NCBI GenBank assembly: GCA_026389255.1
Contig: JAPLIF010000144.1
Location: forward strand, 1 to 6,801
DNA from: Cyanobacteriota bacterium
GTDB lineage: Bacteria; Cyanobacteriota; Cyanobacteriia; PCC-6307; Cyanobiaceae
Direction: 5' to 3'
DNA length: 6,801 nt
Shown one piece after another: positions 5,137 to 6,801 of this stretch. Every line of letters starts with the position of its first letter. Positions within the stretch are counted from its first letter, which is position 1. A program made the translations under genes and the position numbers. The notes below the pieces were generated by a model that worked only from the letters and a program-made list of their open reading frames with translations, was not told the DNA's origin and did no database searches.

Positions 5137-6672
5137 GTGAACTTGTCGCACCCCCGCCTGCCCCGCCCCAAGCCCCTCGGCCTGGCCCTTGCCCTCGTCA
5201 CCGCCTTCGGGACGGGCGGCTGGGCCGGGGTCGGCACGGCCCAAGCCGCCGAAGCCCCACCGGTGGCCAAGGAGCGGGGCAGCCTCAGCACCGTCAACAC
5301 CCGCCTGGGCCCCCTGACGCTGGAGAACGGCTACCCGACAACAGCCACCGCAGCCAAGCTCTACGACGAACTCGATTTCCAGCGTGCCACCCAGGCCTAT
5401 CTCTGGGCCCTGCCGGCCATCGGCTTCAAGGCCCTTTACGACGCCCAGCGACGCAGCCTGGGCACCTCCAACGGCGAGGTCCTGCTTTATCAGAACCTCA
5501 AGGACAAGGCGGGCATGCTGACCCCCAACATCACGACCCTCTATGCCTTCAGTTTCTGGGACCTGGCCAGCCAAGGGGCCCTGGTGGTGGAAGTTCCCGC
5601 CGGCCTGACCGCCGGCGGCGTGATGGACATCTGGCAGCAACCCATCACCGACATGGGCCAGACAGGTCCGGACAAGGGACTGGGGGGCAAGTATCTGATC
5701 CTGCCCCCCGGCAGCCCCGCCGTTGAGGCCCCCGGCTACCGAATCGTGCGCTCCCCCAGCAACCAGGTGTGGTTCGGCACCCGGGGTCTATCACCGGATA
5801 GGACAGCAGCCGAGGCCACCGTGCGCCAACACCGCCTCTACGGCTGGAACCAGCGGGCCCATCCCCCCGCCACGGCCTATTCGGCGGTGGGCGGGCGCCC
5901 ATGGCAATCGGCCCAGCCCGCCAACCTGGACTACTGGCGCCTGCTGAGCGAGCTCTATGCCAACGAGCCCGTGGCCCCCCGGGACCGCCTGATGTTCGGC
6001 ATGCTGGCGCCCCTGGGCCTGGTGCCCGGGCAGCCGTTCAACCCCGATGCCCGCCAGAGCCGCATCCTGGCGGAGGCCGCCCAGGTGGGCGAACTGATGG
6101 CCCGCACGGTGGCCTTTGAGAAACGCACCCCCGGGGTCACGGTTTACCCCGGCAAACACTGGGACTATGCCCAGCGCTTTGAGCTGAATCAGGAAAGTCC
6201 CGACCTCAAACGGGTCCAGCTGGATGAGCGCAGCTCCTGGTTCTATGAGGCGATTGGCATGTCGGTGGGGATGCAGGGCCGCATCATCGGCTTCGGGCAG
6301 GCCTATCTGGAGGTCTCGAAAGACAGCCAGGGCCGCTGGCTGGATGGGGGCCGCAGCTACCGCATGCGGGTGCCCGCCGCGCCGCCGGTGAAGCAGTTCT
6401 GGTCCATCACCCTTTACGACAACGTCAGCCGCGGTCCCCTGATCACCCCCCAGGGGGCCGCCGACCTGAGTTCACGGCAAGCGGGATTGCTGCGCAACTC
6501 CGACGGTTCGGTGGATGTGGTGTTCGCTCCGATGCGGCCGGCCGGAGCCGCCAACTGGATCCAGACCAACCCGGGCCAGGGCTGGTTCGGCTACTTCCGT
6601 TTTTATGGCCCCACCGAGCCTTACTTCACCAAGACCTGGCAGCTCAATGACATCGAACCCCTGAGCCGCTGA
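5137..6672 (+). CDS. Secreted DUF1254/DUF1214 domain protein
   Basis: From the GTG at 5137 the protein has 511 residues. A signal peptide occupies 1-37: basic N-region with His, Arg, Arg and Lys; hydrophobic core from about residue 14; and 'AQA' before the cut. The mature protein is therefore periplasmic or exported. Residues of about 60-215 match DUF1254 in style: 'LENGYPTTATAAKLYDELDF', 'YLWALPAIGF', 'NITTLYAFSFWDL' and 'VVEVPAGLTAGGVMDIWQQP'. A helical middle follows (about 260-360). Residues of about 365-500 resemble DUF1214: 'SSWFYEAIGMSVGM', 'YRMRVPAAPPVKQFWSITLYD' and 'GWFGYFRFYGPTEPYF' near the end. The two-domain order and the length are usual for the family, whose reaction is not established. 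An in-frame TTG at 5089 would add 16 residues, but it lies in the T-tract of the preceding terminator and spoils the signal peptide, so GTG is preferred. No good Shine-Dalgarno is seen. The neighbouring outer-membrane barrel suggests a shared envelope role, which is inference. Confidence 0.9.
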   Translation: MNLSHPRLPRPKPLGLALALVTAFGTGGWAGVGTAQAAEAPPVAKERGSLSTVNTRLGPLTLENGYPTTATAAKLYDELDFQRATQAYLWALPAIGFKALYDAQRRSLGTSNGEVLLYQNLKDKAGMLTPNITTLYAFSFWDLASQGALVVEVPAGLTAGGVMDIWQQPITDMGQTGPDKGLGGKYLILPPGSPAVEAPGYRIVRSPSNQVWFGTRGLSPDRTAAEATVRQHRLYGWNQRAHPPATAYSAVGGRPWQSAQPANLDYWRLLSELYANEPVAPRDRLMFGMLAPLGLVPGQPFNPDARQSRILAEAAQVGELMARTVAFEKRTPGVTVYPGKHWDYAQRFELNQESPDLKRVQLDERSSWFYEAIGMSVGMQGRIIGFGQAYLEVSKDSQGRWLDGGRSYRMRVPAAPPVKQFWSITLYDNVSRGPLITPQGAADLSSRQAGLLRNSDGSVDVVFAPMRPAGAANWIQTNPGQGWFGYFRFYGPTEPYFTKTWQLNDIEPLSR

Positions 6673-6801
6673 ACCCCTTGGGCTGGGAAATACCCGTCCC
6701 CGGACGGTGGGGTTGCCCGTTCGAACCAGCGCCCGGGGGCGTTACGGTTTGGCTTCGTCGTTGTTGCCCCCCCTTGGCGCCGGCCAGCCGTTCCGGGTCC
6801 C
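6673..6801. other. Right-end intergenic stretch with a small GC palindrome
   Basis: No supported gene lies here. CCGTCC and GGACGG flank a CC spacer at 6694-6707, forming a perfect short hairpin about 20 bases after the DUF1254/DUF1214 stop. There is no T-tract, so it is at best a weak terminator or an RNA-stabilising stem. Several minus-strand frames stay open to the window edge, including one that stops at 6742-6744, but 19 codons are too few to judge. Confidence 0.35.

Noticed and set aside
5032..5726. Two open frames over the start of the DUF1254 gene (minus 5032-5640 and plus 5103-5726)
   Set aside because: Both are compositional shadows rich in Gly/Arg/Pro/His. The DUF1254 frame has the recognisable protein.
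6742..6801. Possible 3' end of a minus-strand gene entering from the right
   Set aside because: Only 19 codons are visible and several frames are open in this GC-rich tail, so no frame can be preferred.
1..6801. CRISPR array, insertion sequence or long direct repeats
   Set aside because: No regularly spaced repeats, transposase motifs or terminal inverted repeats were seen on reading both strands.

Overview
The window looks like chromosomal DNA from a GC-rich picocyanobacterium of the Synechococcus/Cyanobium type. This rests on a MenG-type phylloquinone methyltransferase lying close behind hisF, a secreted protein with the cyanobacterial 'VPGPLPLLG' form of the PEP-CTERM tail, and an outer-membrane protein of the family often mislabelled 'neuromedin U'. 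The lineage is inferred from gene content and protein style, not from a marker gene.

Layout. Positions 1-215 hold no gene, but carry a likely terminator (117-150) for the minus-strand gene that follows. Positions 216-938 (minus) encode a secreted PEP-CTERM protein. It is visibly more AT-rich than the rest of the window and has only a TTG start. Positions 939-1537 are a gene-free stretch of about 600 bases. It holds a candidate promoter for the PEP-CTERM gene and an orphan plus-strand terminator-like hairpin near 1095-1122.

From 1538 onward every gene is on the plus strand. First comes a tightly packed trio: hisF (1538-2380), a small two-helix membrane protein (2370-2726) and menG/ubiE (2713-3429). 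Each overlaps the next by about a dozen bases. A gene for a small BON-LysM protein related to the potassium-binding protein Kbp/YgaU follows (3509-3946) and ends at a strong intrinsic terminator (3963-3994). Last come an outer-membrane beta-barrel protein (4015-5016) and a secreted DUF1254/DUF1214 protein (5137-6672), with a second terminator-like hairpin between them (5057-5090). The final 129 bases hold no gene that can be supported.

How the parts relate. HisF (histidine biosynthesis) and MenG (last methylation of phylloquinone, the photosystem I quinone) are housekeeping enzymes that probably share a transcript with the membrane protein, though they share no pathway. The barrel and the DUF1254/DUF1214 protein both carry export signals and could work together in the outer membrane and periplasm. 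That pairing is inference from adjacency. No mobile element, CRISPR array, rRNA or tRNA was recognised, and no clearly novel multi-gene system is visible. The most interesting items are the PEP-CTERM gene with its flanks, the unexplained membrane protein inside the hisF-menG overlap, and the barrel/DUF1254 pair.
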